A DNA stretch of 64,000 nucleotides from a virus. The notes beneath the pieces are model-generated. The model saw nothing but the letters and a program-made list of their open reading frames with translations. It ran no database searches and was not told the DNA's origin. The stretch spans positions 56,069 to 120,068 of IMG/VR virus record IMGVR_UViG_3300017917_004576, one strand, 5' to 3'. The number at the start of each line of letters is the position of its first letter. The stretch's first letter is position 1. The translations under genes and the position numbers were made by a program. Shown here piece after piece: positions 7,500 to 19,200 of this stretch.

Positions 7500-9503
7500 A
7501 TGGTATACAATCAATTAAATTTACAACAAGATAATTTTACTACTCAGAGTGTTGGGAATACACCTAGGATAGTAATAAATTATAATGGAATTGATATTCA
7601 TAGTATAACTGGACCAGTTCCTGTTGTTGATATTAGTTATAGTTTTAATAATAATGGTAATGATCTAGCCGAAAGCGTAACAACAAATGTAACTCTTATT
7701 GGTAAAATTCTTAGATGGCCAGAAGGTCAAAATATTGGTGGTGTAGATACTAATAAAGCAATGCCAGGATTTAGTGGTATTATAGCTGGTGTTAGTGGAT
7801 TGAGAAAAATTTTTACAGACGAACCGTATGGTGTTCTGAAATTTAAGTGCGGCTCTTCAATATTACATGAAATAAGTGGATTAAGAGCACGAGATATACA
7901 AATTAATAATACAGAAGATAATTGGGCGCAAACTGCGGACTATACAATTACTTTGGAAGGATCAGAAAGATTGTGGAGCGGAAGTGGCGATGATGCAATA
8001 GAAGCATTTGTTACAGAAAGACAGGACACATGGAATATCGAACCTTTAGACGACAGCACATACACAAATTTCACCAGATCTGTTACAGGAAAATACGAGT
8101 ATAGTAATCCTAAGCTTAACAGACCACAAGGAGCCGGGGCAAATTCGTTCAGCACTCCCGGAGGACCATCATCAGAAACAAATTCTTTGCGAGTTACTAA
8201 TATTCCGCAGTTTCGTATAACTAGAAGACTGTCCGCCAAAGGATCTGTTAGACCAAATGATCCGGCCGGGAAAATATCTAGATCGAATCTATATGATGAA
8301 AATACAAAACCTTATGTTTTTGCCAAAACATGGGTTGAGAATATGGCAAAAAAGAGTTTTCAAACATCGGATATAACAAATAATAGTTCTCCATATTTTA
8401 AAAATCCTTTTGATCAAAATTTATTTGCTTTTAATCATAATAGAACAATTAATATTGATATATATAATGGTACATACGAGATTAATGATACTTGGCTGGC
8501 AATGCCAAGCGGTATCCCATATACCGAAACTTATACTTTGGAAACATCTACTGGAGAAGATTATATTAGAACAGTAAGGGTAGCTGGTACCATAGTGGGC
8601 TTAGTAATATCAGATCACGGATTAATGACAAATAGTGGCGTTTTAGTTAGCGGCACTGGCAACGGTGGAGATATAAATTCTGCACTAAGACTAGATAACT
8701 ATGCTGTTAATGGACAAAATTATGGAACCGCCTATAGTTCTCTAGATATGACCACCCCCACTTTTGGACAACCAACCTCTGCTTTAACGCCACAGTCTAT
8801 ATCTGGTACAAAATATGATAATGCTCGTAATGCTTGGCTAGAACATATTAAACCGATGCTTTATAGGAGAGCGTGTCTAGCTGTTAATAGTCCAGATAGA
8901 ACAATGACCTATACTCCATCTTATCCTACAAATCCTCCAACAGTTCCTAATAATCCTATATATAGTCAAGAAACATTATTAAGTACAATTCCCGTAAATA
9001 CAAGCGAAGGACACGATCCGAGGAAAGGAACGATTAATTATAGTTATGAATATAGTAGTCGATTAACAATTATTAGTGGTGTAATTAGCGAAAATATTAG
9101 TGTTAATTATGATAATCCTATAGATAGTACCACAGAATTAAATATTATAGGTAGAGCTTTGGGTCCAATAATACAAAGAACCGGAAGATCTTTGCCTAAA
9201 AAAACAATTAGTATAGAAATAGGAATAATGCCAATAACAGGAATTAATCAATTATCTATCAATAGTCCAGAATGTCCGATGCACAAAAGCGGCTATCTTT
9301 TTCAAACTATCGAAAAAATTATAGAGGCACATAGACCATATTCTCCAAGTAATTTCTTGACTAATGAACCAATACAGACCGAGGGTTTGGTGTATACATC
9401 TCAGGATGGTGAAACATGGAATCCTACTGCTGGAAAGTATTCTAGAAATGTTAGCTGGACATATCAGCAACTTTCAATAACAAGAGATTTTAGGGACCAT
9501 TAA
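7500..9503 (+). CDS. Predicted tail/baseplate structural protein
   Basis: 667 residues, just upstream of and one base away from the 2246-residue gene. The N-terminal 170 residues are beta-rich with an IDIHSITGPVPVVDISYSF segment and a possible hub-like strand set ending in DYTITLEGSERL. The same kind of YSVTIEGFENLL segment occurs near residue 245 of the next protein, which suggests related jelly-roll or hub folds. The rest is rich in Asn, Ser and Tyr without enzymatic motifs. Position and size fit a tail component; the exact role is unknown. Confidence 0.45.
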   Translation: MVYNQLNLQQDNFTTQSVGNTPRIVINYNGIDIHSITGPVPVVDISYSFNNNGNDLAESVTTNVTLIGKILRWPEGQNIGGVDTNKAMPGFSGIIAGVSGLRKIFTDEPYGVLKFKCGSSILHEISGLRARDIQINNTEDNWAQTADYTITLEGSERLWSGSGDDAIEAFVTERQDTWNIEPLDDSTYTNFTRSVTGKYEYSNPKLNRPQGAGANSFSTPGGPSSETNSLRVTNIPQFRITRRLSAKGSVRPNDPAGKISRSNLYDENTKPYVFAKTWVENMAKKSFQTSDITNNSSPYFKNPFDQNLFAFNHNRTINIDIYNGTYEINDTWLAMPSGIPYTETYTLETSTGEDYIRTVRVAGTIVGLVISDHGLMTNSGVLVSGTGNGGDINSALRLDNYAVNGQNYGTAYSSLDMTTPTFGQPTSALTPQSISGTKYDNARNAWLEHIKPMLYRRACLAVNSPDRTMTYTPSYPTNPPTVPNNPIYSQETLLSTIPVNTSEGHDPRKGTINYSYEYSSRLTIISGVISENISVNYDNPIDSTTELNIIGRALGPIIQRTGRSLPKKTISIEIGIMPITGINQLSINSPECPMHKSGYLFQTIEKIIEAHRPYSPSNFLTNEPIQTEGLVYTSQDGETWNPTAGKYSRNVSWTYQQLSITRDFRDH

Positions 9504-9504
9504 A

Positions 9505-12500
9505 ATGAAGGTTGTAGGACAAACACTGTTTTTAGGAGCTAGTGTTATTAGTTATAGTAGCAACATAGGTTGGGGTGGAAACGCAAGTAGTCTTACAGTA
9601 GAATTAATAGAAGATATTCAACCTTTTGGTAAAGTTCCTTTTAGAAAATTTTATCAAAATCAACCAGCGGACTATGGACATCTTCATGACGAGTCGTCAG
9701 CTCCTTTACCAGGCGAACCTCAAATATCTCCATTGCCTAGTGGGCATAATGGAAATAGAAGTTTAGGTCAAGATTTTTATAATATTTCACACTATAATAG
9801 TAGTTTATCTTATTCGCCTAATCATTACTATGAATGCTCTGGTGACGATTGTTATGTGGATGAATTAGGAAATCCTTATAATCCTAACAGAACTAAACAG
9901 GATGGCACTCCCGATCCGCCAAAAGAAAGAAATATTCCTGGTAAAATATATTATGAATGGATAAATAATAGATTTATTTCCAAATATTGGATGCATGGAG
10001 ATCCAGGATTCTTTGCAACAGGCACCAAAGTACAGCCAGGCGGATTCATATCTTTAAGTGCTGGCCATAATGGACAACCTTTTAATACTCCTGGTGCCAA
10101 TGGTTTATGGACTTATGATATTATTAATACTCCGGTATATTTTAAATTTGATAATTTTGAATTTATAGGATTAGTTAAAAACTGGGAAAGAAATAACAGG
10201 CCAGGAGGAATAACATATAGTGTTACAATAGAAGGTTTTGAAAATTTATTAGATAACTGTTGGATAATATTGGATCCTTATGGAGGATCTATCTTTGGGG
10301 CGCAGGGAGCTGGTAAAGGAACTCCAGTTAATGATATTAATTTAAATAATTTTAATTATAATGGATTATTAAGTCAAGGAAATATTCCAAATATTTTTAA
10401 TGTATATGGATTTTTAGAAAGTTTTGGAATAGACTTTTTTGGTGGATCTAATCGAAATGATAATGGACTAAGAGCAACAGATGTATTATCTGCGCTAGCA
10501 GCCCTGACATCTGCTCATACCAGACTAGAAAGAGATGCTGCTTTTTCTCCATTTGGACGAATACTAACAAAATCCATGGCAGATATTAATGGTAATATTC
10601 AAGATATTAAATCATTTGGTATTATAACACCAACGATAGGAACTAATAGAAATATTATAAATAATCCTCCACCACTATATAATAGTTTTAGTCTTGACTT
10701 ATCAGATATTGGAGGACTTATATCCGATTATAGAATAGATAATTCTTCACAAAGCATATCGTCATTATTACAAGAATTAACAACAGCAAATGGAACAGAC
10801 TATACCATTAAAGTTATACCATCTATAGTCAATAATACTTTATATCAATTTGCAATTAAAGTAATGACTGTTGATAGAACCACATATAGATCACCGAATA
10901 ATATTCGCTCCATCGTTACAAATTTAGAAAATCAGAGATTTTCTATATCTAATAGTAATTTTGGACAAGATGTTAATCCAAATATAACTCATAAATTTAT
11001 TATAGGCGGACCTCAACAAAGATTATTACAGGTTAAGAACTATAGACTCCCATATGCTCAAACTAATTATGTTTATAATCCTGTTATTAAAAAATTTATT
11101 ACTTTAAATAGACCATCTAATAAAGCACGAGTTCCTGATGTTATGTCAACACGCCATCCATACATTTCAACTTTAAGTTTGGGTCCGTATATAGGAGATA
11201 GAATAAATACTAACGACACTGAAAGAGATACTAGATTCACCAGCCTAGATAGTCAGTGGAAAGATATTGAAGTTAGCGCTATAGGACGAAGTGAAGAAAT
11301 TATAAAAGGAAATTATAAAAATAGTAATATTTATTTATCTGAGTATAAAAGTTATATTGTTAGAGAAGATGATCTAAATAAGGATGTGCAGCCTAGTCAA
11401 CCGAATGTACCTTGTGTTCCTAATACTCCAACAATATTTAATAATGAAACACAATATGTTGATACTGATTGCGTGTATTATGTACCAACAACTTGTCCAG
11501 TAAGAGACTATGGAGATAACTTATCAAAACCAGATGGATGTCTTAATAATCCTACTCAACCTGGAGGTAATCAGGTAACCACAGACCCAACTATGGATGA
11601 AATTCCAGATTTTAGCGATGGAGGTTTTGTACCAGTTACTGGTTTTGATGCTCCTGCTAGTAGATATCTGAATTTACATAATGATTGGATATGTCCATAT
11701 TTTGGCAGAACTCTAGAAGAGCAATTACCACCAGCTGATGATGCTAATGAATTTAGAAGTATACGACCAGTACATCTTGATATATGGACAAATCAAATAG
11801 TTGTTAGTTTTTATATGCATGAACTACCTCAATTAAATATAGGGGAACCATTACCTTTATATGATAGTAGTATATTTGATAAAAATCGATCAACTATGGA
11901 TGTTATGGGCCCTGGAATAGATAGGGGAGAAGTTGGAGCTGGTGCGGGCGGCACAACTGCGGGATCAAGCCAGCCACCAAATCCAGCAGAAGAAGGAAAT
12001 GCTGCCGAAGGATCTTGGCAACCTTTAGGAACAGATCCAAAAAGAAGATATTTTTATAATAAACCAGGATTTACTGTTACAGAAAGTGAGATGAGAGCAG
12101 CCCAAGTAGGTTTTCCCAGCTATTTGGCATATTGCTTAGGAAAAAGTAAATATAGTAAACCTGATTTATTTATGATGTTGGTTTCAGCTTATCAACTTAA
12201 AGGTGAATTATTCGCTAATGAGGATCTTACAACATATTATAGTATTAATGATAATGATATACAAGAGCCTGGATTAAAAAGAGGTGGTGGTGTTGGAGAG
12301 AGAAATATAAATCATGAAGGTGTTAATTCAATACCTGGTGATAATATAAAAACAAATATGAATATAAACTGGAATTTATATTTAAATCATAATTTTATTA
12401 AAGATTTACAAGTAGTTTGTGAATTTATTAAAAGTTTAGCAGATAAATACTATGGTAAGCAATATATGGTTAAGCTACCAGATATGATATTGTATAGAGA

Positions 12501-15500
12501 TTCCCAATATGCCAGTATCAGAATACCGGGAGTATATAGTAGCGTAGCAGTGTATGCTGGTAGTAATAAGATTTTTGGAAATTATGAATTAGCTGAAGGA
12601 GCTTGGGAAGAACCAGGCAACTTTATAGATGATTGTATAATGATTGGTACGAATGCATCAAAAATTTTTACTGATGATAATAATCTGATAGAGCCAATAG
12701 CTGGTTATAATAATAGTTTAAATATAGACGATGTTAGACAAAGGTGGTGTCAATTAGATGCTCAAGAAAGAATAAAAAGATTATTTGGAGAAGGAGACAA
12801 TAGTATTGGGCAACAAATGCTTGATAGCCTAAGTGAAGCTGCTAATGAGATTGATGATATTATAGATAATTTAGATCAGTCAGATGCTGAACTAGGTAGT
12901 GTTCCCCAAATACAAGCCGAAAACAGAATACGAACAATATTAAATGATATAGTAAAAAAACATAATAGAGAATTAGAAGCTCAGAAACAAATTAGAGAAT
13001 TTGGAACAACTATTAACTGTATTAGCGGTTTAGATAGAGCTAGAATACAGATTATTTGGAATAATATGTGGGCCAGTATTAATAAAAGTATTCAGGAATA
13101 TTTAGAAGATCCAACTGTTACAGGATTGGGGGACTTAGCTGATCAGTGGCCATCAATCATCGACCAGGCTCAACAGTCGATACTGAATATGTCTTTACTT
13201 ACTTTTGGTGTTCATTCGCTGGATATATCTAATTTAGGCGGAGGGTCCGATGCTGATTATATTATTGTTCCAGTATCGTCCAAAAAAGAGCCATTTGGAC
13301 GACAATCACCAAGATCATCTAAATTATTTATAAAAGCTAATAGAGATAAAATTATTTACGGAAATATTATTAATCTTACTGATCCTAGAGCGATCATGAC
13401 TGTTGATAAACTAGAGGTCTTTGATAGTAGTTTAGCATATGTAAAAGATCCCGGTTTATCTATTATTGCAAATATAGCTATTGAAGATAGTAGTATCTAT
13501 ATACATGTAAAAAATAGACTTAATGAACTTAGAGAAAATAGAAACGAGGCATTAGAAAGTGGAGATAATCAACGTGCTGAACAAATATTAGACGATATGC
13601 GTGTTTTAAAAACAGAAGTAGATTATATTAGATATTTAAAACAATATATTGTGCCAGAAATAGATCCTAGGTATTTAGTAACCACAGGATCAAAAGCTAA
13701 TCCTAGTGTTGATCATGCGAGAATGGCCCCAAGAGCTGCCCATCCTTACTTTTTTGCCATACCCTTAAAAAGTAATCAATTTTGCTATGGTCCTTGGACA
13801 AATTATGCTGATAATTTTATTGCGCAGCCATATATCAATAATTTAATTCATAATGCTAAAGTAGAATACGATGAAAATTTAGTGCCATGGAAATATGGTT
13901 CAGTCAGTGCCTTGGATCGTGCTGTTGGATATAGACTAAATGCTGATGTTAATTATCAAACAATTTTAGAGAAAGGATCTGTATCAATTTTAGGCCCACC
14001 AATATTTGGTTTAGGAGGAATCTTTTTTGATAATCCAAACTCTACTTTACCAGCAGGACAATATAGATTTGATAATGAAAACTATAGAACTAGATATGTC
14101 CCAAATACTTTTTTTGATACTAAAAGAAATGGATATAGAGAAATAACTTATGATTGTTTAAGAATAGATCATAGAGGAGTATCCTTTAATGGTCCATTAA
14201 TATCTAATATCAGCATACAAGTAGGTGTTGATGGTGTTACTACAACATATCAGTTTCAAACATATAATCCCAGAACAGGTCTATATAGTAAAACATATGC
14301 TGATGCTATTAGAGAAGCAAATAACGATACTAATAAATTACAAAAAGCCATAGCTAATATACAAAATAATCTTACATCAAAAATCGAAACACAAAGACTA
14401 AAAATCTTAAAAGAAGCGAGAACTGGTAGGGCTCCGTTTGGTATCGATAAATTTAAGACAGACTTATATGGAGAAAGTCCAATAGAGATTTTTGTTGGAC
14501 AAAATACTAGTAGTTTAAAGAATCCAGTTTGGTGGACAAATATTAATACTAATTTGATTAAAGATGCTGGAGACAATCCTTTGCCAATTGGAAACACTAT
14601 TGAAGATCGAAAGCGATTTTTAAGTCAAAAAAGAATGTATTCATGGGTCGGTGCCGTAATGGGAAAGGAGGTAGGAGCTGAATTATTACAACAATATAAT
14701 ACTAAAGCGGCTATGAGTTTGGATGGACTAATGTCCCCAGTGTCTTTTTATCCAACACAAGGAAATAGAACGTTTAATATTAGTACATATGTAGGTGGTA
14801 GTGGCGTTCCAGTAGGAGGAGGTAATACAGATACAACATGCCCGTATTGCTATAATAAAAGATATGTGACAATACCTTATATTGACTATCATACTAATGC
14901 TGGAGAATCATTAACAACTACATTTTATGATAATAAAACACCAGCAGATATACAAATTCCCTGCCCTGTTTGTAGTAGAGCAAAGATATATATTAAGAAA
15001 AATGATAAATTTCCAGATAGCGAAACAGGATTACCGGATATTAATTTATATAGTTTAAATCCAATAGTTGTTTCGTCTGGAGAATTTAGAAATCCATATG
15101 CTTCTGGTATTGATCGATGTAGACATTCTATCGGAGCTATTAGTAGAGGAGAATACAATCCTACCGAAGAAAGTTTTTATATAAATACCAATATTAACAC
15201 TTATAGAAATGGACATAATCCTGATTTTTCTAGATTTGATACTAAAGTCAAAGAACTAGAAAATATTAATGTGTTGCTCAATCAAAGATTTTTAGCTTTG
15301 AGAGGCCCATTAATGATGCATGGTTGGGGATTCGATACCGATGGATATCCTATACCCAATGCTTATGATATGCCATATAGTATAGACGATAAAGGAAGAC
15401 ATTTGAGATTTCAGCTTGTGTCCGATACTGGAAATAATAAGTTTGGTTCGAATAATTTAGAAACATTTGGTAAATATGAAGTATCAATCGGAGACACTGC

Positions 15501-16245
15501 TCCATTAGGAGATATAATTACAACAAGATACGAATGGAAAGGCACCGGAAATGGTATAAATACTGGAAATGGAAAATGGACCAAAAAAAATAAACCATCT
15601 AAAAAATTCTATCTTAATTGGGCAGAAAGGCCTGATCTTTGGCCCGTTGGCCCAATCGATGTTAGATGGGATAATGAGAGAAGAGTATGGGATGCTAGTG
15701 GCGGCGGCTGCAAAGAAGAGATTTTACCGCCATTTATAGTAACTAATAGAACAGATATATCAACACTACAAGAATTTTTAGAAAATAAAACAGAAAATAA
15801 ATGTCCATATAGAAATATTTATGTTACATTGGAAAGCGACATGATTAAAGAAGATGATTATGATAGTACATATTCTACAAGAGCTTTTATTGATGATATA
15901 GAATATAATAAAGAACCTGTGCAAAATGGATATAGAAGATTAGTATACGTTATAGATAAAACAGGCTATACTGCACCAAGAGGAACCAAGCTATTGTGTA
16001 GATACGATAGATTTAGTGGTTTTTATGAGCCTATAGGAAAACCGTCTGTGACAGCAATAGGAACAATAGGAACAGGTAATCAAGCAAGAATAGAAGCACA
16101 TTATGTATCTGGAAGAAGAGCTGGACAAGCACCAGTTTTTGTTATATCTTATTCCAATCCATTAGGACTATCAGCATCTGTTGGGACCAAAGGAATTTTT
16201 ATTTTTATCAATGGAAAATGGACACTTTCGTCTGCTAGATCATGA
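9505..16245 (+). CDS. Giant virion protein (2246 aa), putative tail/baseplate, with an internal Cys4 Zn-finger-like motif
   Basis: It starts one base after the previous stop. About residues 1-260 end in a YSVTIEGFENLL segment related to one in the preceding protein. A low-complexity Gly/Ala/Pro/Glu linker lies near residues 808-845. A helical, coil-prone stretch follows around 1090-1160 (QMLDSLSEAANEIDDIID). At about 1777-1820 two CxxC pairs (CPYCYNKR and CPVCSRAK) separated by about 40 residues look like a zinc-binding treble-clef or rubredoxin-type knuckle, unusual within a virion protein. No peptidase or glycosidase motif stands out. It overlaps the next giant gene by 4 bases. Tail or baseplate role is inferred from size and context. 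Confidence 0.5.
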   Translation: MKVVGQTLFLGASVISYSSNIGWGGNASSLTVELIEDIQPFGKVPFRKFYQNQPADYGHLHDESSAPLPGEPQISPLPSGHNGNRSLGQDFYNISHYNSSLSYSPNHYYECSGDDCYVDELGNPYNPNRTKQDGTPDPPKERNIPGKIYYEWINNRFISKYWMHGDPGFFATGTKVQPGGFISLSAGHNGQPFNTPGANGLWTYDIINTPVYFKFDNFEFIGLVKNWERNNRPGGITYSVTIEGFENLLDNCWIILDPYGGSIFGAQGAGKGTPVNDINLNNFNYNGLLSQGNIPNIFNVYGFLESFGIDFFGGSNRNDNGLRATDVLSALAALTSAHTRLERDAAFSPFGRILTKSMADINGNIQDIKSFGIITPTIGTNRNIINNPPPLYNSFSLDLSDIGGLISDYRIDNSSQSISSLLQELTTANGTDYTIKVIPSIVNNTLYQFAIKVMTVDRTTYRSPNNIRSIVTNLENQRFSISNSNFGQDVNPNITHKFIIGGPQQRLLQVKNYRLPYAQTNYVYNPVIKKFITLNRPSNKARVPDVMSTRHPYISTLSLGPYIGDRINTNDTERDTRFTSLDSQWKDIEVSAIGRSEEIIKGNYKNSNIYLSEYKSYIVREDDLNKDVQPSQPNVPCVPNTPTIFNNETQYVDTDCVYYVPTTCPVRDYGDNLSKPDGCLNNPTQPGGNQVTTDPTMDEIPDFSDGGFVPVTGFDAPASRYLNLHNDWICPYFGRTLEEQLPPADDANEFRSIRPVHLDIWTNQIVVSFYMHELPQLNIGEPLPLYDSSIFDKNRSTMDVMGPGIDRGEVGAGAGGTTAGSSQPPNPAEEGNAAEGSWQPLGTDPKRRYFYNKPGFTVTESEMRAAQVGFPSYLAYCLGKSKYSKPDLFMMLVSAYQLKGELFANEDLTTYYSINDNDIQEPGLKRGGGVGERNINHEGVNSIPGDNIKTNMNINWNLYLNHNFIKDLQVVCEFIKSLADKYYGKQYMVKLPDMILYRDSQYASIRIPGVYSSVAVYAGSNKIFGNYELAEGAWEEPGNFIDDCIMIGTNASKIFTDDNNLIEPIAGYNNSLNIDDVRQRWCQLDAQERIKRLFGEGDNSIGQQMLDSLSEAANEIDDIIDNLDQSDAELGSVPQIQAENRIRTILNDIVKKHNRELEAQKQIREFGTTINCISGLDRARIQIIWNNMWASINKSIQEYLEDPTVTGLGDLADQWPSIIDQAQQSILNMSLLTFGVHSLDISNLGGGSDADYIIVPVSSKKEPFGRQSPRSSKLFIKANRDKIIYGNIINLTDPRAIMTVDKLEVFDSSLAYVKDPGLSIIANIAIEDSSIYIHVKNRLNELRENRNEALESGDNQRAEQILDDMRVLKTEVDYIRYLKQYIVPEIDPRYLVTTGSKANPSVDHARMAPRAAHPYFFAIPLKSNQFCYGPWTNYADNFIAQPYINNLIHNAKVEYDENLVPWKYGSVSALDRAVGYRLNADVNYQTILEKGSVSILGPPIFGLGGIFFDNPNSTLPAGQYRFDNENYRTRYVPNTFFDTKRNGYREITYDCLRIDHRGVSFNGPLISNISIQVGVDGVTTTYQFQTYNPRTGLYSKTYADAIREANNDTNKLQKAIANIQNNLTSKIETQRLKILKEARTGRAPFGIDKFKTDLYGESPIEIFVGQNTSSLKNPVWWTNINTNLIKDAGDNPLPIGNTIEDRKRFLSQKRMYSWVGAVMGKEVGAELLQQYNTKAAMSLDGLMSPVSFYPTQGNRTFNISTYVGGSGVPVGGGNTDTTCPYCYNKRYVTIPYIDYHTNAGESLTTTFYDNKTPADIQIPCPVCSRAKIYIKKNDKFPDSETGLPDINLYSLNPIVVSSGEFRNPYASGIDRCRHSIGAISRGEYNPTEESFYINTNINTYRNGHNPDFSRFDTKVKELENINVLLNQRFLALRGPLMMHGWGFDTDGYPIPNAYDMPYSIDDKGRHLRFQLVSDTGNNKFGSNNLETFGKYEVSIGDTAPLGDIITTRYEWKGTGNGINTGNGKWTKKNKPSKKFYLNWAERPDLWPVGPIDVRWDNERRVWDASGGGCKEEILPPFIVTNRTDISTLQEFLENKTENKCPYRNIYVTLESDMIKEDDYDSTYSTRAFIDDIEYNKEPVQNGYRRLVYVIDKTGYTAPRGTKLLCRYDRFSGFYEPIGKPSVTAIGTIGTGNQARIEAHYVSGRRAGQAPVFVISYSNPLGLSASVGTKGIFIFINGKWTLSSARS

Positions 16246-19200
16246 ATAACTGTATAGTTTATAACAAAAGTTTTTTAGAGGACCTGATCGATTTCGAATC
16301 ATCCGTTAAGGATGCTGTATTAAATTTTAATGCTATATCTTCATTGATTACAAATACAACACATGAAGATAATATTTGGACACCACTATTTGTTAATATT
16401 GACAATAGTAGAGAATATTGTCCCTATAAACTACTATCTGATTTAGGATATATTTCTGGATACGATAATAATTATAATTTTTTAGGAATTCAAGATTTTT
16501 TGTCTTTAAAAAATCCAAGATTTAATTTTTGGAATGTTGAAAATGGAGAGATGGTAGCTGACTGGGTATTAAATAATCCATTATCATCGCATTTTCCTGT
16601 GAAAGGTTTGTTGTTGTGGTTCAAAAAATTGCCAATATCGCTATCCAGTCCGTCGCCCATAGACACTTTTCCAAATAATAGTAGATTATTATTTAATGGC
16701 AGGGTTTTTATTAAAATAGATAATGAAACATTATATGAGGTTGGAGATAATACTAAAATATCTCATAGATTTACCAGTAATACTATTGCTTTTAATTATG
16801 GTGATAATAATCCTTATAATAATTTTGTTAAAATAAATACTTTGGGTGGCGGAACCACTCCATTATTTACCATAACTAATAATCATAGTGCAGAAAATAG
16901 ATCTTTTCAAACAACATCTACTATTTACCAAGAATCCGATATTATTATCAATGGTGGTAAATATTTATTATGGGTACCAAATGGAGATGTATATAGTTAT
17001 TATACAAATCTAGATGAAAGCACAAGAATTTTAGAGCCAAAAGCATTTTGCCCATCATCTCTTTATCAAGCCTATAATGCTTGTTATCATAGAATAACAT
17101 TAGATAATGCGAAAGATTTTGAAAAAAGACAGCTTAATATCGCTAGATGCTATAAAAATTTAGCCAAATATTTAGCCACAAGTCCATATATAGATGAGTT
17201 TTCTATTAGTAGACTATCAAATAAAAAAATTAGAGATATTAGCAATAACTATATACTAGACACTAATCTGCAAAATGCATTAATTAAAACAGTGCAGTAT
17301 TTAGAATCAAAAAGTTTAATAGACGATATAAAAAATACTTTAAATACTAATATAATCTTTAATTTACATGATCTAAAATTAAAAATAATACAAAAATATG
17401 GATTAAAATTACAATTATCTAATAGTAGCGCAATATATAGCACACAGCCATTGAGACATGGCGCTAATATTGTTGTGAATCAAGTAGGAGCCTATTTAGT
17501 AGATAAAAATATTAAGAATACCCATGTTGTTGCTAATCAAAATATTAAGATTGGTGGCTTAACTGTTGGCACAAATTTTAATGAAGAAGAATCTAAGGTA
17601 TCTTTTATTGGTCCTCCATCGCCACAAACAGATGTTGGGCTCGGGCAAGATGGCGGCGGCTACGCTCGACCAAGACCATTATATGCTATGAATGCATATA
17701 TGCCAAAGATAAAAAATAGTAGAAAAAATAAAATCAATCTTGTAATGGAAAAAACCTGTAATATTCCTAATCATCCAGAAAATATTAATCCTTCATCAGA
17801 AAATAGTCCTTTTAATGTTTTATTTAAGTTTGGTAGATCTATTAAGTTTTTTACAGATCTGATAAAGTTTAATGTTGTTACAGATGATTTCGAGTTAGAC
17901 ACATATAGATACGCAGAAGATCCTTCTGCTCCATCGGAAATTATTGCAAAAGACTATATTCAATGTAGATGGGAGCAGGTTAGCGGACCACCCATATTTT
18001 TTATTGATCATATAAAAATGTATATTTCTCCCAATAGTGGCCCAGCAATAGTGGTTTCGAATGGAAGATTTACAGACTTATCGGGATATGATATATCTAC
18101 TGATGTTTTTATTGGATCAACAGAGGCATATGTTTGGCCTAGCCAATCTGGTAGATATCAAATAAAATGCACTATAAAAACACCATATGGTACCTTTGTA
18201 AAGATTAAAACCTTTTATGTTACAGCTCCTGTAATTGCGGATTGGCGAGCTGCTGGAACCAATGAAAATGCAATACCACGAGATCCAGACCCAGAAGAAA
18301 TATTTGTTCCAGAACCATCGGACGAATTTTATATTAAACAAAAAGAGAGCCTACCTATTTATCTTAATCAAGATAATTTAAGAGTTATAGTGCCAAAATT
18401 TAATAAAATTGCTTTGAATGCAAATGGGCTATGTTGGCCAGTAGATACTAATTTGTATATCAAAAAAATTAAGCATAGACCTCAACTATTAGTTAATTTA
18501 CCGATGTTTCAATTTATGTTTGATAATAAAGGATCATCTGATCCAAGTACATTATTATTAGAATATAATTTAAACAATATAAAATATAGATTAGATAAAA
18601 TAGTATTAGAAAATACTAGAATTAATAACGATCCAAAATGTGCTGATTGTTTTAGTTTCTATTTACCACAATTATATAGTAATGGAAATGTTTGGAATAG
18701 GATCAAAGGCAGTGCTGGAGGAACAGAAGTCGCTTTCTCTCTTGTGGGGATTAGCAAAGCCGATGGTCTGGAACAAATATTTCGTTATTATACTCTTCCT
18801 TCGATATCTACAGATTATAGTCCACCAATTAAATCTTATGGTGGTTATGATCAAAATATAATTAATACTCTAGATATTTCTACGATTCCAGATCATATAG
18901 GTCCAGGACAAACTTTTTCGGCTATTACGGGCAGACCCTTATATTATTCTGCCGATAAGCCTGGAGAAGAAGCCCCTTTTGGTAAAAAGAAATATTGTTT
19001 CGAGGACTATTTACCAGAATCAACTTCTAGTTATCTATCTTTCAACAAAGGAGTTTTTCATCCTCAAAGCGGATGGATTCCACACGATAGTATCCACTAT
19101 AATAGTGTTAGAAATACATCTAGTGTGTTAAAATTTAATCCTGGCGCAAGAGACTCGTTTAGTTTTACCGGCCCAAGTATTACAAACTTGAATAATGAGG